From JBGOTP01 sp041476545 (lineage in GTDB: Bacteria; Acidobacteriota; Vicinamibacteria; Vicinamibacterales; CAVVIG01): a stretch of DNA of 15,240 bases. Shown piece by piece: positions 15,125-15,240 of the stretch. The stretch spans positions 1 through 15,240 of the forward strand of contig JBGOTP010000081.1 of assembly GCA_041476545.1 (NCBI GenBank), written 5' to 3'. The position numbers and the translations under genes are program-made. Below the pieces are notes generated by a model. That model searched no databases. It was not told the origin of the DNA and saw only the letters and a program-made list of their open reading frames with translations. Within the stretch, counting starts at the first letter, position 1; the number at the start of each line of letters is the position of its first letter.

Positions 15125-15155
15125 ATGACATTCATATGTTCTCAGGCAGTATAAT
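15125..15155 (+). promoter_or_regulatory. candidate promoter of the right-edge gene
   Basis: A perfect TATAAT at 15150-15155 lies about 40 bp before ATG 15196. ATGACA at 15125-15130 is a possible -35, but with a long 19-bp spacer. A TGTCA-N11-TGACA inverted repeat (15110-15130) overlaps the -35 position and could be an operator. Confidence 0.4.
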
Positions 15156-15171
15156 CTTGGGTCGAATTCAA
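15148..15171 (-). promoter_or_regulatory. candidate mgtE promoter
   Basis: On the - strand TATACT (plus 15153-15148) is a good -10, about 95 bp before the mgtE start. Upstream TTGAAT occurs twice (plus 15166-15171 and 15173-15178), giving spacers of 12 or 19 bp, neither ideal. The -10 overlaps the divergent + strand TATAAT. Moderate at best. Confidence 0.3.
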
Positions 15172-15195
15172 CATTCAACAAGACGGAGTGCGTTC

Positions 15196-15240
15196 ATGCT
15201 GTGGGCCTTGCTTCTTTCGCTAGCGTTCGCCGACCCGGCC
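15196..15240 (+). CDS. start of an exported protein (truncated by window end)
   Basis: ATG 15196 has GGAG 7 bp upstream (15185-15188) and is preceded by a TATAAT at a sensible distance. The first 15 residues, MLWALLLSLAFADPA, look like a short signal peptide with possible cleavage at AFA|D. The frame is open to the window end. Nothing can be said about the mature protein. It is divergent from mgtE. Confidence 0.5.
   Translation, partial: MLWALLLSLAFADPA

Noticed and set aside
13587..15131. A 514-codon - strand frame overlapping mgtE
   Set aside because: Shadow frame of mgtE, rich in Arg/Gly/His, without any domain.

Overview
This is a GC-rich bacterial window with tightly packed genes and no mobile elements, CRISPR arrays, rRNA or tRNA genes that I can see. 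The organism is Gram-negative: there is a C-terminal porin-like beta-barrel ending in Phe, an export-signal lipoprotein and periplasmic enzymes. Gene content, the plant/cyanobacterial-type GlgC and the intergenic repeat style fit Acidobacteriota (possibly Vicinamibacteria), but that placement is inference and needs a protein search.

The dominant theme is phosphate. On the + strand, 1-3549 holds the end of an outer-membrane beta-barrel gene, then pstS, pstC and pstA, tightly coupled. pstB and phoU do not follow: the next gene is on the opposite strand. On the - strand, 3576-5663 holds a small CxxCH haem lipoprotein, a secreted GlpQ-type glycerophosphodiester phosphodiesterase and a short coiled-coil protein of unknown function. 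Next comes glgC on the - strand (5893-7173), divergent from a + strand pair encoding a DUF47/PhoU-like protein and a Pit phosphate transporter (7294-8923). The DUF47-pit pair has a Pho-box-like 11-bp direct repeat placed correctly relative to a -10 element.

From 15052 down to 8977 five genes run in tandem on the - strand: a MgtE magnesium channel/transporter, an MFS exporter, a NiCoT/UreH-like metal transporter, a PhoB-type response regulator and a PhoR-type sensor kinase. The first three are separated by 0-3 bp, then 44 bp lead to phoB. phoB and phoR are separated by 98 bp that are almost entirely a long imperfect inverted repeat. At the right edge a divergent + strand gene begins with a signal peptide.

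Together the genes suggest one phosphate-acquisition locus: outer-membrane entry, high-affinity binding protein and permease, release of phosphate esters from glycerophosphodiesters, a secondary phosphate transporter, and the two-component system that would control them. Nothing here is clearly a new system. The items most worth checking are the Pho-box-like promoter of DUF47-pit, the absence of pstB next to pstSCA, and the mutually exclusive hairpins in the phoB-phoR and glgC leader regions.
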